15,530 nucleotides of DNA from Bacteroides sp. (GCA_030592145.1 JAUVKJ010000008.1:1-15530); one strand, 5' to 3'. Numbered from the stretch's first letter, positions 7,817 through 15,489 are shown. Translations and numbers: made by a program. Notes: generated by a model from the sequence alone, not told the origin.

Positions 7817-8980
7817 ATGAATATTCACGATTACTTTGATCCGGTCGCACTGGAAAAACCTTCCAATCACCATTTATCGGATAAGGCCGTCTTTTGCCGG
7901 AATATTTATATTCATACACCGGATACCCCGCTCAGTAATCTTGACCGGTTCAACCTGGCACTGATCGGTGTACCGGAAGACCGCAACGCAACAGTTTCAG
8001 GTTCGGCTGCCGCCCCTGACCAGGTGCGTAATCATCTCTTCCAGTTGTTCCGTGCAAACCCGAAGCTGAAGATCATCGACCTGGGAAACCTGAAAGGCGG
8101 CAGAACCGTACAGGATACTTACTTTGCCCTGCGGGATGTACTCCTCGACCTGATGGAGCGTAAACTTACGGCGGTTATCCTCGGAGGAAGCCAGGACCTG
8201 ACCTATGGGATCTACCTGGCCTTTGAAAAGCTTGACCGGAAATTCAGTTTCGTCACCATTGATTCCAGGCTGGATATGGGGATCATCGATGACCAGATTA
8301 AACCGGAATCCTACCTCATTCCCATTCTGTCACGCAAAAAGGAATTGCTGTTTTCCTATACCAACCTCGGCCATCAAACCTACTTCGTCGACCAGGGGGA
8401 TGTGGATTTTCTGAAGGATAACTTCCACCATACCCTGCGCCTGGGCGATATCAGGCAGGACATGGGAAAGGTTGAACCCTGCCTCCGGGATGCCGGGTTT
8501 GTAAGCCTTGATGTGAATTCCATCCGGCAGTCCGATGCCCCCGCCTGTACACACCCCTCCCCGAACGGCTTTACCGGAGAGGAGATCTGTCAGATCAGCC
8601 GTTATGCCGGATTGAGTCCGGTCATAAAATGTTTTGGATTGTTTAACCTGCTGCCCGATGCGGACAGGGGAGGACAAACCGCCCAGCTGGCGGCCCAGTC
8701 CATCTGGTACTTCATTGACGGGGTATCGCAGCGAAAGGAGGAGCATCCTCTCTCTGCCCCCGATGCCTTCAAGAAATTCATCGTCAGTTTCAGTGAAATG
8801 GATCATGACATCATCTTCTATAAAAGCCTGGAAACCGAAAGGTGGTGGTTCGAGGTTCCTGTCATCCGCCAGTCCAAGACCAGACATGTACTAATCTCCT
8901 GTGCATTAGACGACTACCAGAAAGCCTGCAACCAGGAAATCCCCGGCCGCTGGCTGAATGCTTTCCAGAAACTTAATTAA
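7817..8980 (+). CDS. Arginase/formimidoylglutamase-fold protein with degenerate metal site
   Basis: This 387-residue protein has the ureohydrolase (arginase) layout: NLALIGVPEDR near the start, AVILGGSQDLTYG at about 119-131, FVTIDSRLDMG at about 145-155, and VSLDVNSIRQSDAP at about 229-242. Active family members bind two manganese ions through GG-x-H, D-A-H-x-D and S-x-D-x-D-x-x-D-P. Here the first His is Gln126, the DAH segment reads Asp149-Ser150-Arg151 with Asp153 kept, and the second Asp of the DVD pair is Asn234. Several ligands are therefore lost and hydrolysis of formimidoylglutamate or arginine is unlikely. Databases probably label it formimidoylglutamase. It has no signal peptide. 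It follows topA by 13 nt and precedes the T9SS operon. From memory this neighbourhood recurs in Bacteroidota, which would imply a selected non-enzymatic or altered role. The fold is well supported and the function is unknown. Confidence 0.9.
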   Translation: MNIHDYFDPVALEKPSNHHLSDKAVFCRNIYIHTPDTPLSNLDRFNLALIGVPEDRNATVSGSAAAPDQVRNHLFQLFRANPKLKIIDLGNLKGGRTVQDTYFALRDVLLDLMERKLTAVILGGSQDLTYGIYLAFEKLDRKFSFVTIDSRLDMGIIDDQIKPESYLIPILSRKKELLFSYTNLGHQTYFVDQGDVDFLKDNFHHTLRLGDIRQDMGKVEPCLRDAGFVSLDVNSIRQSDAPACTHPSPNGFTGEEICQISRYAGLSPVIKCFGLFNLLPDADRGGQTAQLAAQSIWYFIDGVSQRKEEHPLSAPDAFKKFIVSFSEMDHDIIFYKSLETERWWFEVPVIRQSKTRHVLISCALDDYQKACNQEIPGRWLNAFQKLN

Positions 8981-9047
8981 GAAATGGATGGAAATCGTTG
9001 CTACAACGCTTACGCGTCGTAAGGCAACTTGTTTCCATCCATTTCTT
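8979..9047. repeat. Long near-perfect hairpin after the arginase-fold gene
   Basis: A perfect 16-bp inverted repeat pairs 8979-8994 with 9032-9047 (left arm AAGAAATGGATGGAAA). Inside, GTTGC (8997-9001) pairs with GCAAC (9024-9028) and CTTAC (9009-9013) pairs with GTAAG (9019-9023), leaving loop GCGTC. The left arm includes the last two bases of the stop codon of the preceding gene. No T-run follows, so it is not a classical intrinsic terminator, though the RNA would be extremely stable and could stop transcription or protect the 3' end. It could also be a miniature mobile or dispersed palindrome. Confidence 0.75.
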
Positions 9048-9172
9048 CATTAGTCAATAAAATGTCTGCCAAACCCCGTTTTTTATTCCAATCTGTGTAA
9101 CCTTATTTAGGAATTAAGGGTATAAATGCTTGTCAAAGGCCCATGGTTGTTAACACAAATTTGTTAATAATG

Positions 9173-9204
9173 CTTGGTTGGAAGCAATATTTTCATTTAC
9201 TTTA
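9173..9204 (+). promoter_or_regulatory. Possible promoter of the porP-gldKLMN operon
   Basis: CTTG at 9173-9176 is followed after 20 nt by TTACTTTA at 9197-9204. The spacing and the TTACTTT core match the stronger candidate upstream of topA, but the two boxes carry mismatches to TTTG and TAnnTTTG. It would place the transcript start about 45-50 nt before the porP ATG. A 10-bp palindrome ACAAATTTGT (9155-9164) lies just upstream and might be an operator. The remaining bases from 9048 to 9258 show nothing else I can name. Confidence 0.3.
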
Positions 9205-9258
9205 CCATTTCCCGATGGGCCACAGAAAACACTGTAATGCCTTTGTTTTCAGGAATAT

Positions 9259-10209
9259 ATGAACCGACGAACAGGTATATTAATTTTAAGTCTGGTGAGC
9301 GTGATTTCATACTCACAACAGGATCCGCAATTCAGCCAGTACATGTTTAACCTGGCGGCCGTTAACCCGGGATATGTCGGCAGTACCGGTATGATCTGCC
9401 TCTCAGGGGCGAACCGCCAGCAATGGATGGGCTTCGAGGGCCATCCCTCCTATTCCTTTTTCAGTGCCAGCGCACCCGTGAGACCCTTTGGCATTAACAG
9501 CGGCGTGGGATTATCGATCCTCAGCGACAACCTGGCCTTCAATAATGACCTTGGTCTTTCAGCAACTTACGCATATCGTTTGTCCATTGGTTCCGGGACT
9601 CTCGGTATCGGCATTGATGTGGGACTTTACAATAAAGCCCTCTCAGCAACCTGGTATATCCCTGACATCCCGGGCCGCTCAGATATACAGCAGCCCGACC
9701 AGGATCCGTCGATTCCAAAGGAAAGTGAAAGCCAGATCGCATTTAACATGGGATTCGGATTGTATTACAACACGGATAACCTGTATTTTGGAATATCTTC
9801 CACACACCTGAACCAGCCCAAGATCAAGTTTGAAACTGCGACTCCCTACCTGACAAGACATTATTATGCCATTGCAGGGTACCGGTTCCAGCTTTCCAAT
9901 CCCCTGTTCGAGATACTGCCCTCTGCCATTTTCAAAACAGACGCACGTACAAATTCTTTCGATCTGAGTACCCTCGTACGATACAATAAAAAGTTCTGGG
10001 GAGGCGTTTCCTATAGAGCTGGCGATGCTTTTATAGGCATCATCGGGTTCGAGTTATTCAATGGGGTAAGGTTTGGATATTCTTATGATTTTACGACATC
10101 AGACCTGGGAAATTACAGCACAGGATCGCATGAATTTACCCTTGGATATTGTTTTAGCCTTAGCTTGGATAAGGCCCCTCAAAAATATAAGAGTATACGA
10201 TTTTTGTAA
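9259..10209 (+). CDS. porP: PorP/SprF family outer-membrane protein of the type IX secretion system
   Basis: This 316-residue protein has an N-terminal signal peptide (hydrophobic ILILSLVSVISYS, cleavage probably near residue 19-20). It is followed by the family hallmark QQDPQFSQYMFNLAAVNPGYVGS. The rest is a run of amphipathic beta-strands typical of an outer-membrane barrel, ending with HEFTLGYCFSLSL and a C-terminal SIRFL, as PorP/SprF proteins often do. In Porphyromonas gingivalis PorP is encoded immediately before porKLMN, the same order as here, so PorP is a better name than SprF. It is thought to link the GldK/PorK-N ring to the outer membrane or to surface adhesins. An AGGA lies 4 nt before the ATG. 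The 103-bp AT-rich gap to gldK contains no clear terminator, and an additional promoter there cannot be excluded. Confidence 0.93.
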   Translation: MNRRTGILILSLVSVISYSQQDPQFSQYMFNLAAVNPGYVGSTGMICLSGANRQQWMGFEGHPSYSFFSASAPVRPFGINSGVGLSILSDNLAFNNDLGLSATYAYRLSIGSGTLGIGIDVGLYNKALSATWYIPDIPGRSDIQQPDQDPSIPKESESQIAFNMGFGLYYNTDNLYFGISSTHLNQPKIKFETATPYLTRHYYAIAGYRFQLSNPLFEILPSAIFKTDARTNSFDLSTLVRYNKKFWGGVSYRAGDAFIGIIGFELFNGVRFGYSYDFTTSDLGNYSTGSHEFTLGYCFSLSLDKAPQKYKSIRFL

Positions 10210-10312
10210 TTGAGTGAAATGAATTATTGAATTTTTTCTTATTTTAGTCATTGAAATTCAGAATTATCAATAAGTTGTAATAAATATAACGATACATAAT
10301 ACCTGGAAAGCT

Positions 10313-11707
10313 ATGAAAAAGTTACTTGCATTTGGTGTTATATTGGCAATCTTCAGCAGTTGTGGGAATATCTACACCGGAGAACTGACTGGAGTTCCCG
10401 GTCGAAAAAAATACTTTGAGCCAGATCCTTTCGGAATGGAGTTCATCCCGCAGGGATCCTATAATACAGGCCCTTCAGACCAGGATGTCCCCTTTGCCCA
10501 GAACCATTTCACCAAAACGGTTACCGTTGATGCTTTTTGGATGGATCAGACGGAGATCACCAATAATGAATACAGGCAGTTTGTTTTCTGGGTCAGGGAT
10601 TCGCTGAAAAGGGAACTGCTTGGTGAAATTCTGGAAGAAGAATTCCGGATCATTACCGACGCTTACGGTTCAGACCTGGAAGAGGATATTTTCGGCCGTG
10701 CTTACTACCTGAACTGGGATACCAGGCTGGATGACAAACGGCTGATGGAAAATGAAGACGTGCGCCTGGCTTTCGAAAATCTTTACTACAAGGTGGAAGA
10801 ACGGTTCTTTGGCCGCAAGGAGATCAATGTACACAAGCTGAATTACAGGTATTTCTGGGTAGACCTGCAGCAGGCCGCCAGGAACAGGAACCGTTTTCAG
10901 AATGCTTACCTTGAAGATATCGGTGACCTGGACCAGGATCCGGGAGAATACACCGGTACCATCATCGATCCCGAAGGTAATGAGCAGCCTATTGAGAACC
11001 GTGGCTCCTTTATCCTGAAGGATGTGGTCAATGTTTATCCCGACACACTGTGCTGGATCAGGGATTTCACCTATTCATACAACGAACCGGCTGCAAATAT
11101 GTATTTCTGGCATCCCTCTTATGATAATTATCCGGTTGTCGGGATTACCTGGAAACAGGCCAATGCGTTCTGTATATGGAGAACACAATTGCTGAATGGT
11201 GTCCTGCTCCAGGATGGAGATTCCTATGTCCAGGACTACCGGCTCCCGCTTGAATCCGAGTGGGAATTTGCTGCCCGCGGGGATCTCGATCATTCCATGT
11301 ATCCGTGGGGCGGAATCTATACCCGCAACCGGGAAGGCTGCTTCCTCGCCAACTTCAAACCATTGAGAGGGAATTATGCCGTAGACGGGGGCATCACAAC
11401 CACCGCAGTCGGAACCTATGAGCCCAATGAATTAAACCTCTACGATATGGCAGGAAACGTTGCAGAATGGTGTGCCAACGCATACGATGAATCTGCATAT
11501 TTCTTTCAGCATGACCTGAACCCTGACTATAAATACATAGCTACCGAAAAAGATAACCATGTAATGAAAAGAAAGGTGATTCGTGGTGGCTCCTGGAAGG
11601 ATATTGCCTATTATCTCCAGGTAAGCACGCGTACATATGAATATCAGGACACTTCGACATCCTATATCGGATTCAGGTGTATTCGTCCCTACATGGGAAA
11701 TAACTAG
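10313..11707 (+). CDS. gldK: T9SS ring lipoprotein GldK/PorK
   Basis: This 464-residue periplasmic lipoprotein forms the outer-membrane-associated ring of the type IX system together with GldN. The signal peptide ends in a lipobox-like AIFSSC with lipidated Cys17. A formylglycine-generating-enzyme/sulfatase-modifying fold starts at about residue 43 (FGMEFIPQGSYNTGP) with FWMDQTEITNNEYRQF. It resumes with YRLPLESEWEFAARG from 309, AGNVAEWC at 380-387, VIRGGSW at 422-428 and GFRCIRP near the end. The roughly 190 residues between the two conserved blocks are longer than in true FGE enzymes, as in other GldK proteins. GldK is structural rather than catalytic in the known systems. The protein length matches characterised GldK. 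The gldL gene follows after 28 nt. Confidence 0.96.
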   Translation: MKKLLAFGVILAIFSSCGNIYTGELTGVPGRKKYFEPDPFGMEFIPQGSYNTGPSDQDVPFAQNHFTKTVTVDAFWMDQTEITNNEYRQFVFWVRDSLKRELLGEILEEEFRIITDAYGSDLEEDIFGRAYYLNWDTRLDDKRLMENEDVRLAFENLYYKVEERFFGRKEINVHKLNYRYFWVDLQQAARNRNRFQNAYLEDIGDLDQDPGEYTGTIIDPEGNEQPIENRGSFILKDVVNVYPDTLCWIRDFTYSYNEPAANMYFWHPSYDNYPVVGITWKQANAFCIWRTQLLNGVLLQDGDSYVQDYRLPLESEWEFAARGDLDHSMYPWGGIYTRNREGCFLANFKPLRGNYAVDGGITTTAVGTYEPNELNLYDMAGNVAEWCANAYDESAYFFQHDLNPDYKYIATEKDNHVMKRKVIRGGSWKDIAYYLQVSTRTYEYQDTSTSYIGFRCIRPYMGNN

Positions 11708-11735
11708 AAATGAAACCCATTAAACTTTAGAAACT

Positions 11736-12647
11736 ATGAATATTGGAGAACTGACTCATAGTGCCGGCTGGAAAAACTTCATGGCCAAATTATACGGTAT
11801 TGGCGCTGCCGTTGTGATCCTTGGCGCCCTTTTTAAAATCCAGCATTTCCAGGGAGGTGGTTTGATGATATCAATTGGGCTGGCAGTGGAAGCTGTGATC
11901 TTCTTCTTTTCAGCTTTCGAACCGCTTCACGAGGAGCTTGACTGGACCCTGGTCTACCCCGAACTGGCAGGCATGACCGACCCGGACGAGCTGGATGAGT
12001 ACAGAGATGAATCTCTGGCCGGAAGAGGCGTAACGCTTGAAAGATTTGACGATTTATTCAACCAGGCCGAGATAAAGCCGGAAACTATAAAAAATCTTGG
12101 AGTTGGACTGAATAACCTGTCGTCTACCGCCGCCAACCTTGCAGATATATCCGAGGCTTCGGTTGCCACCCGGCAATATGCTGACAACGTCCAGAAGGCT
12201 GCCGAGGGTGTCGGGGGAATGACGGAAAATTACAGTGAATCGACCAGCAAGCTGGCTTCCGCTGCAAATACCCTTTCGGAGTCCTATACAAAAGCTGCGG
12301 AGAAGATCGCCAGCAGCGGATCCGAGGTGGCCGACAGCTATTCAGAGGCTGCTGTAAAAGCAAAAACCATTACCAGCAGCAATGAAGCTTTCGGGGAACA
12401 GCTCAACGCCATGAATATAAACCTCCAGGCCTTGAATGAAGCATATACAACCCAGTTGAAGGGGACCAATGATCACATGAAGGGAGCCGACCAGGTTTAC
12501 AGGGGAATCGAAGACATGATGAAAAACCTGAAGGCCTCCGTTGAGGAAACCGAAAAATATAAAGAACAAATGTCTCAACTCAGTAAAAACCTTGCTGACC
12601 TGAATACCATTTATGGCAATATGCTTTCGGCCATGAATGTGAAATAA
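11736..12647 (+). CDS. gldL: T9SS inner-membrane motor protein GldL/PorL
   Basis: This 303-residue protein has two transmembrane helices near the N-terminus (about 15-33 and 43-61). With GldM it forms the proton-driven motor that powers type IX secretion and gliding. Charged residues suited to proton conduction sit in or at the membrane: Lys34 in ALFKIQHF, Glu52 in LAVEAVIFFF and Glu62 in SAFEP. The Glu52/Glu62 spacing equals that of Glu49/Glu59 in Flavobacterium johnsoniae GldL, as I recall the published work. The rest is cytoplasmic and largely helical, rich in Ala, Ser and Glu. It includes four consecutive 18-residue repeats at 146-217 and a C-terminal coiled-coil-like segment. It is followed by gldM after 11 nt. 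Confidence 0.96.
   Translation: MNIGELTHSAGWKNFMAKLYGIGAAVVILGALFKIQHFQGGGLMISIGLAVEAVIFFFSAFEPLHEELDWTLVYPELAGMTDPDELDEYRDESLAGRGVTLERFDDLFNQAEIKPETIKNLGVGLNNLSSTAANLADISEASVATRQYADNVQKAAEGVGGMTENYSESTSKLASAANTLSESYTKAAEKIASSGSEVADSYSEAAVKAKTITSSNEAFGEQLNAMNINLQALNEAYTTQLKGTNDHMKGADQVYRGIEDMMKNLKASVEETEKYKEQMSQLSKNLADLNTIYGNMLSAMNVK
12171..12386 (+). repeat. Four 54-bp (18-residue) repeats in the cytoplasmic domain of GldL
   Basis: Residues 146-163, 164-181, 182-199 and 200-217 align without gaps. Each has Tyr at position 3 and Lys at position 9 (RQYADNVQK, ENYSESTSK, ESYTKAAEK, DSYSEAAVK). Positions 4-8 and 10-18 are rich in Ala and Ser. Eighteen residues equal five turns of an alpha-helix, so Tyr and Lys would fall on fixed faces of one long helix. 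The DNA copies have diverged, indicating an old or selected repeat. Confidence 0.7.
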
Positions 12648-12658
12648 AACTTATACAT

Positions 12659-14296
12659 ATGGCACACGCGAAAGAAACCCCGAGACAAAAGATGATAGGT
12701 ATGATGTATTTGGTGCTGATGGCCATGCTGGCACTGAATGTATCTAAAGATGTGCTTGACGCTTTTGTGCTTGTGGATGATGGTCTGACCAAGACTACTG
12801 AGAATTTTGCTAAGAAGAACGATGTATATTACCAGGAATTTGACCGTGCTGCCGCAGAGAACCCTGTAAAAGCAGGACCTTGGCAGGACAAAGCTCTCGA
12901 TGTTAAGAAAAGGGCTGATGAACTGCATCAATATATACAGGAACTGAAACTTGAGATCGTCAGAAAAGTAGAAGGGGAAGATGCAGAAGCCATCGATGGT
13001 GAAAAGATCCACGGTGCATTGATCGAGGCTAAGGATGATCAGGATAAACCGGCAGAGATCATGATCGGCCCGGATCAGGGAGGTAAGGCAAATGATCTGA
13101 AAATGGCCATTGAAGAATTTCGCTCGCATCTTCTTACCATAGTCTCCGAGGAGAATGAAGCCGTACGGACTTCCATCGAATCTAGCCTTAACACACATGA
13201 TCATGAAGCACCTGACGGCCAGATGCATTCCTGGCAGCAGTCACATTTTGCACATCTTCCTATGATCGGGGTCATCACCCTGATGTCGAAGATGCAGAGC
13301 GATGTCAGGAACGCCGAATCCGAAGCCCTTAACTACCTGTATACTCAGATCGATGCAGGATCGTTCAAGTTCAACCTGATTGAACCGGTCATCATCCCGA
13401 AATCAAACCATATTGTCCGCGGTAATGAATTTGAGGCCAGCGTATTTATGGCTGCCTTTGATACTACCCAGGAGCCCGTTGTATATATTGGCCGATACGA
13501 TTCCCTCATTGCAGACGACGGGACCGTGCAATACAACATGGTCGGGAACCTCGGAACAGACTACAATACCATCCCGGTTACCGGGGGCAAAGGCGTCTAC
13601 AAGGTTAAACCCTCCTCCCTGGGAGAGAAAAAATGGGGAGGGATCATCAGCCTGAAAAGAATGGATGGCTCATTTACCAACAAACCCTTTACATCCAGTT
13701 TTGTTGTAGCAGCACCCGCCCTGGTCGTGTCTCCCACCGAAATGAACGTATTTTACCAGGCCATTGACAACCCGGTTGAGATATCCGTTCCGGGATACCC
13801 GGCCAGAAGCATAAGGGCAAGAATCAACAACGGAAGAATGCCCGGGTCCGGTACTCATTATACCGCCACTCCCACCAGGGCAGGAACGGCCAGGGTTTCC
13901 GTTTCCGTGATGGTTGACGGGGTGAGCCGGTCAATGGGATTCAAGGATTTCCGTGTGGAAAAAGTACCCGATCCGTTCCCAACCGTTGCAGGCAAAAGGT
14001 CCGGAACCATTAAAAAATCAGATGCGCTGGCTGAAATTGGACTGAAGGCTGAAATGCCCCCCTGGTTCAAATTCGGCGGTGTTAGCTATACGATTACCAG
14101 CTATGAATTCACCGCCGTTGTAGGAGGATTTGACAAGGTGATATCTGTCCGGGGAGCCAATTTTACACCGGAAGTAAGACAGGTGGTCCGGGAACAGATA
14201 AGATCAAATTCCCGGATCTATTTTAACGATATTAAGGCGGTGGGTCCTGACGGCAGCACCAGAAGCCTTTCGACCCTTTCAGTAAAAATCAGATAA
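12659..14296 (+). CDS. gldM: T9SS motor shaft protein GldM/PorM
   Basis: This 545-residue protein has a short cytoplasmic N-terminus (MAHAKETPRQK), one transmembrane helix at about 12-28 (MIGMMYLVLMAMLALNV) and a long periplasmic region. In known systems a GldM dimer sits within a GldL pentamer and spans the periplasm to the GldK/GldN ring. The N-terminus TPRQKMI-MYLV is a family hallmark. Arg9 matches the conserved arginine just before the helix that is proposed to interact with GldL. The helical first periplasmic domain (to about residue 200) is followed by beta-rich domains, with segments such as PVIIPKSNHIVRGNEFEASVF and a C-terminal domain with GGVSYTITSYEFTAVVGG. The protein is slightly longer than the roughly 515 residues of characterised homologues. 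The gldN gene begins 20 nt downstream. Confidence 0.97.
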   Translation: MAHAKETPRQKMIGMMYLVLMAMLALNVSKDVLDAFVLVDDGLTKTTENFAKKNDVYYQEFDRAAAENPVKAGPWQDKALDVKKRADELHQYIQELKLEIVRKVEGEDAEAIDGEKIHGALIEAKDDQDKPAEIMIGPDQGGKANDLKMAIEEFRSHLLTIVSEENEAVRTSIESSLNTHDHEAPDGQMHSWQQSHFAHLPMIGVITLMSKMQSDVRNAESEALNYLYTQIDAGSFKFNLIEPVIIPKSNHIVRGNEFEASVFMAAFDTTQEPVVYIGRYDSLIADDGTVQYNMVGNLGTDYNTIPVTGGKGVYKVKPSSLGEKKWGGIISLKRMDGSFTNKPFTSSFVVAAPALVVSPTEMNVFYQAIDNPVEISVPGYPARSIRARINNGRMPGSGTHYTATPTRAGTARVSVSVMVDGVSRSMGFKDFRVEKVPDPFPTVAGKRSGTIKKSDALAEIGLKAEMPPWFKFGGVSYTITSYEFTAVVGGFDKVISVRGANFTPEVRQVVREQIRSNSRIYFNDIKAVGPDGSTRSLSTLSVKIR

Positions 14297-14316
14297 CCGA
14301 TACAACCCAGATAAGG

Positions 14317-15219
14317 ATGAAAACGATCAGAAATCTCATAACAGGTGCTCTTCTCATTTCCATTATCGGAGTACCGTCAATAAAGGCTCAGTCCATCAGC
14401 CTGGTAGAGAAACGTGAAGTCTACGACAAGGAACACATTCCCAAAAAAGACCCTGTCCCCTATCCTTTTATCAGGGAATCGGATGTCATGTACGAGAAGA
14501 CCGTCTGGAGAATGATCAATCTCAGGGAAAAGATGAACCAGCCCCTGTATTACCCGACGGAACCAATCGGCGACCGGAAGAACCTGACCCAGTTATTGCT
14601 TGATATTCTTAAGGATCCCCTTCCGGGACACCAGATCTTCGCATATGAACCCTTGCTGGACTACGAGTTTGAGAAACCCATGAGCATCGAGGATATTTTC
14701 AAGCAAATCGGGGCGGATACCATCCGCGAACCCTTACTTGATACTGTCCTCAATGAATTCACAATGCAGATCACGGATATACAAACCTCACTTACAGATG
14801 TAAACCGCCTGATGATTAAAGAAAAATGGTTTTTTGACAACAGGTACTCCACTTTACAGGTCAGGATCATCGGACTCTGCCCCATTAAGGTAGGCCTTAG
14901 GGAAATCGAAGATCCGGTTACGGGAGAAATGATAAACACCGGGGATATAAGTCAGCAGCTCCTGTTCTGGATATATTACCCTGAAGTACGGTATTACCTT
15001 GCCAAACAGGAGGTCTTCAACCCGATGAATGACGCACAGCGGATCTCGTTCGATGATCTGCTGAACCAGCGAAGATTCAGCTCCTATATCTACCGGGTGT
15101 CAAACGTGCATGACAACCGTGATATATCCGAGTATGCCAAAGGCCTGGACGCAATGTTTGAGGCGGAACGGATAAAATACGAGTTGTTTGAATGGGAACA
15201 CGATCTATGGGAGTATTAA
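14317..15219 (+). CDS. gldN: T9SS periplasmic ring protein GldN/PorN
   Basis: This 300-residue protein has a cleavable signal peptide (hydrophobic ITGALLISIIGVPSIKA, cleavage near residue 24-25). It contains the conserved GldN core: DVMYEKTVWRMINLREKMNQPLYYP, then KEKWFFDNRYSTLQVRIIGLCP, then LFWIYYPEVRYYLAKQEVFNP and SFDDLLNQRRFSSYIYR. GldN binds GldK to form the large periplasmic ring and contacts the tip of GldM. The ending FEWEHDLWEY is acidic and aromatic, as in other family members. It is the last gene of the operon, followed 22 nt later by an intrinsic terminator. Confidence 0.96.
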   Translation: MKTIRNLITGALLISIIGVPSIKAQSISLVEKREVYDKEHIPKKDPVPYPFIRESDVMYEKTVWRMINLREKMNQPLYYPTEPIGDRKNLTQLLLDILKDPLPGHQIFAYEPLLDYEFEKPMSIEDIFKQIGADTIREPLLDTVLNEFTMQITDIQTSLTDVNRLMIKEKWFFDNRYSTLQVRIIGLCPIKVGLREIEDPVTGEMINTGDISQQLLFWIYYPEVRYYLAKQEVFNPMNDAQRISFDDLLNQRRFSSYIYRVSNVHDNRDISEYAKGLDAMFEAERIKYELFEWEHDLWEY

Positions 15220-15240
15220 TCCCGACACATAAAATAAACC

Positions 15241-15274
15241 AAGCCGCCACGGAGCAATCCCTGGCGGTTTTTTT
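15241..15274 (+). terminator. Intrinsic terminator of the porP-gldKLMN operon
   Basis: The stem CCGCCA/TGGCGG pairs 15244-15249 with 15262-15267. It is extended inward after one C-C mismatch by GGA/TCC, closing loop GCAA, and outward by A-T and G-T pairs. Seven consecutive T residues follow (15268-15274). This is a textbook rho-independent terminator 22 nt after the gldN stop. Confidence 0.9.
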
Positions 15275-15476
15275 ATGCAAAATTCGCATGCTTCCGGCAT
15301 TGATTAGCACGTCGCTGCCTTTTGTGCAAATAACACAAAAGAGAAGGCTCCTTAGCTAACAATGCCGTCAGCAATAATGCAAAATTTGCATAAAACTGGA
15401 GGCACTGCTAAATGAGAAACCTCCATTTTGTGGTTACTGCCACAAAATGCCGAGACGAATTAGCATTGCCTCCAGC
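15275..15476. repeat. Two tandem ~100-bp structured units after gldN
   Basis: Unit 1 starts with ATGCAAAATTCGCAT at 15275 and unit 2 with ATGCAAAATTTGCAT at 15377, a period of 102 bp. Each unit has long outer arms. In unit 1, 15295-15308 pairs with 15355-15367. In unit 2, 15396-15411 pairs with 15460-15475, 15 of 16 positions. Each also has a TTTTGTG/CACAAAA inner hairpin: 15320-15326 with 15334-15340, and 15424-15433 with 15440-15449 (10 bp). The arms share GGCA-x-TG and TTAGC-type words. No open reading frame of note lies here. It is a candidate dispersed, non-coding element or structured RNA of unknown role. Confidence 0.65.
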
Positions 15477-15489
15477 ATGTAAATTTTAC

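Noticed and set aside
10313..11707. Sulfatase-modifying (formylglycine-generating) enzyme
   Set aside because: The fold is present, but the lipoprotein signal, long insertion, length and position in porP-gldKLMN identify it as structural GldK.
12611..13228. Open reading frame of 205 codons on the minus strand
   Set aside because: It lies opposite gldM, whose identity is certain, and the translation is low-complexity and hydrophobic with no recognisable family.
15295..15475. Possible integron attC sites, because GCTAAC/TTAGC words flank inverted repeats
   Set aside because: The core words do not fit RYYYAAC/GTTRRRY, and there is no cassette gene or integrase.
15275..15476. Possible short CRISPR array in the repeat region after gldN
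   Set aside because: There are only two diverged units of about 100 bp, each internally palindromic, with no identical short repeats separated by uniform unique spacers and no cas genes.
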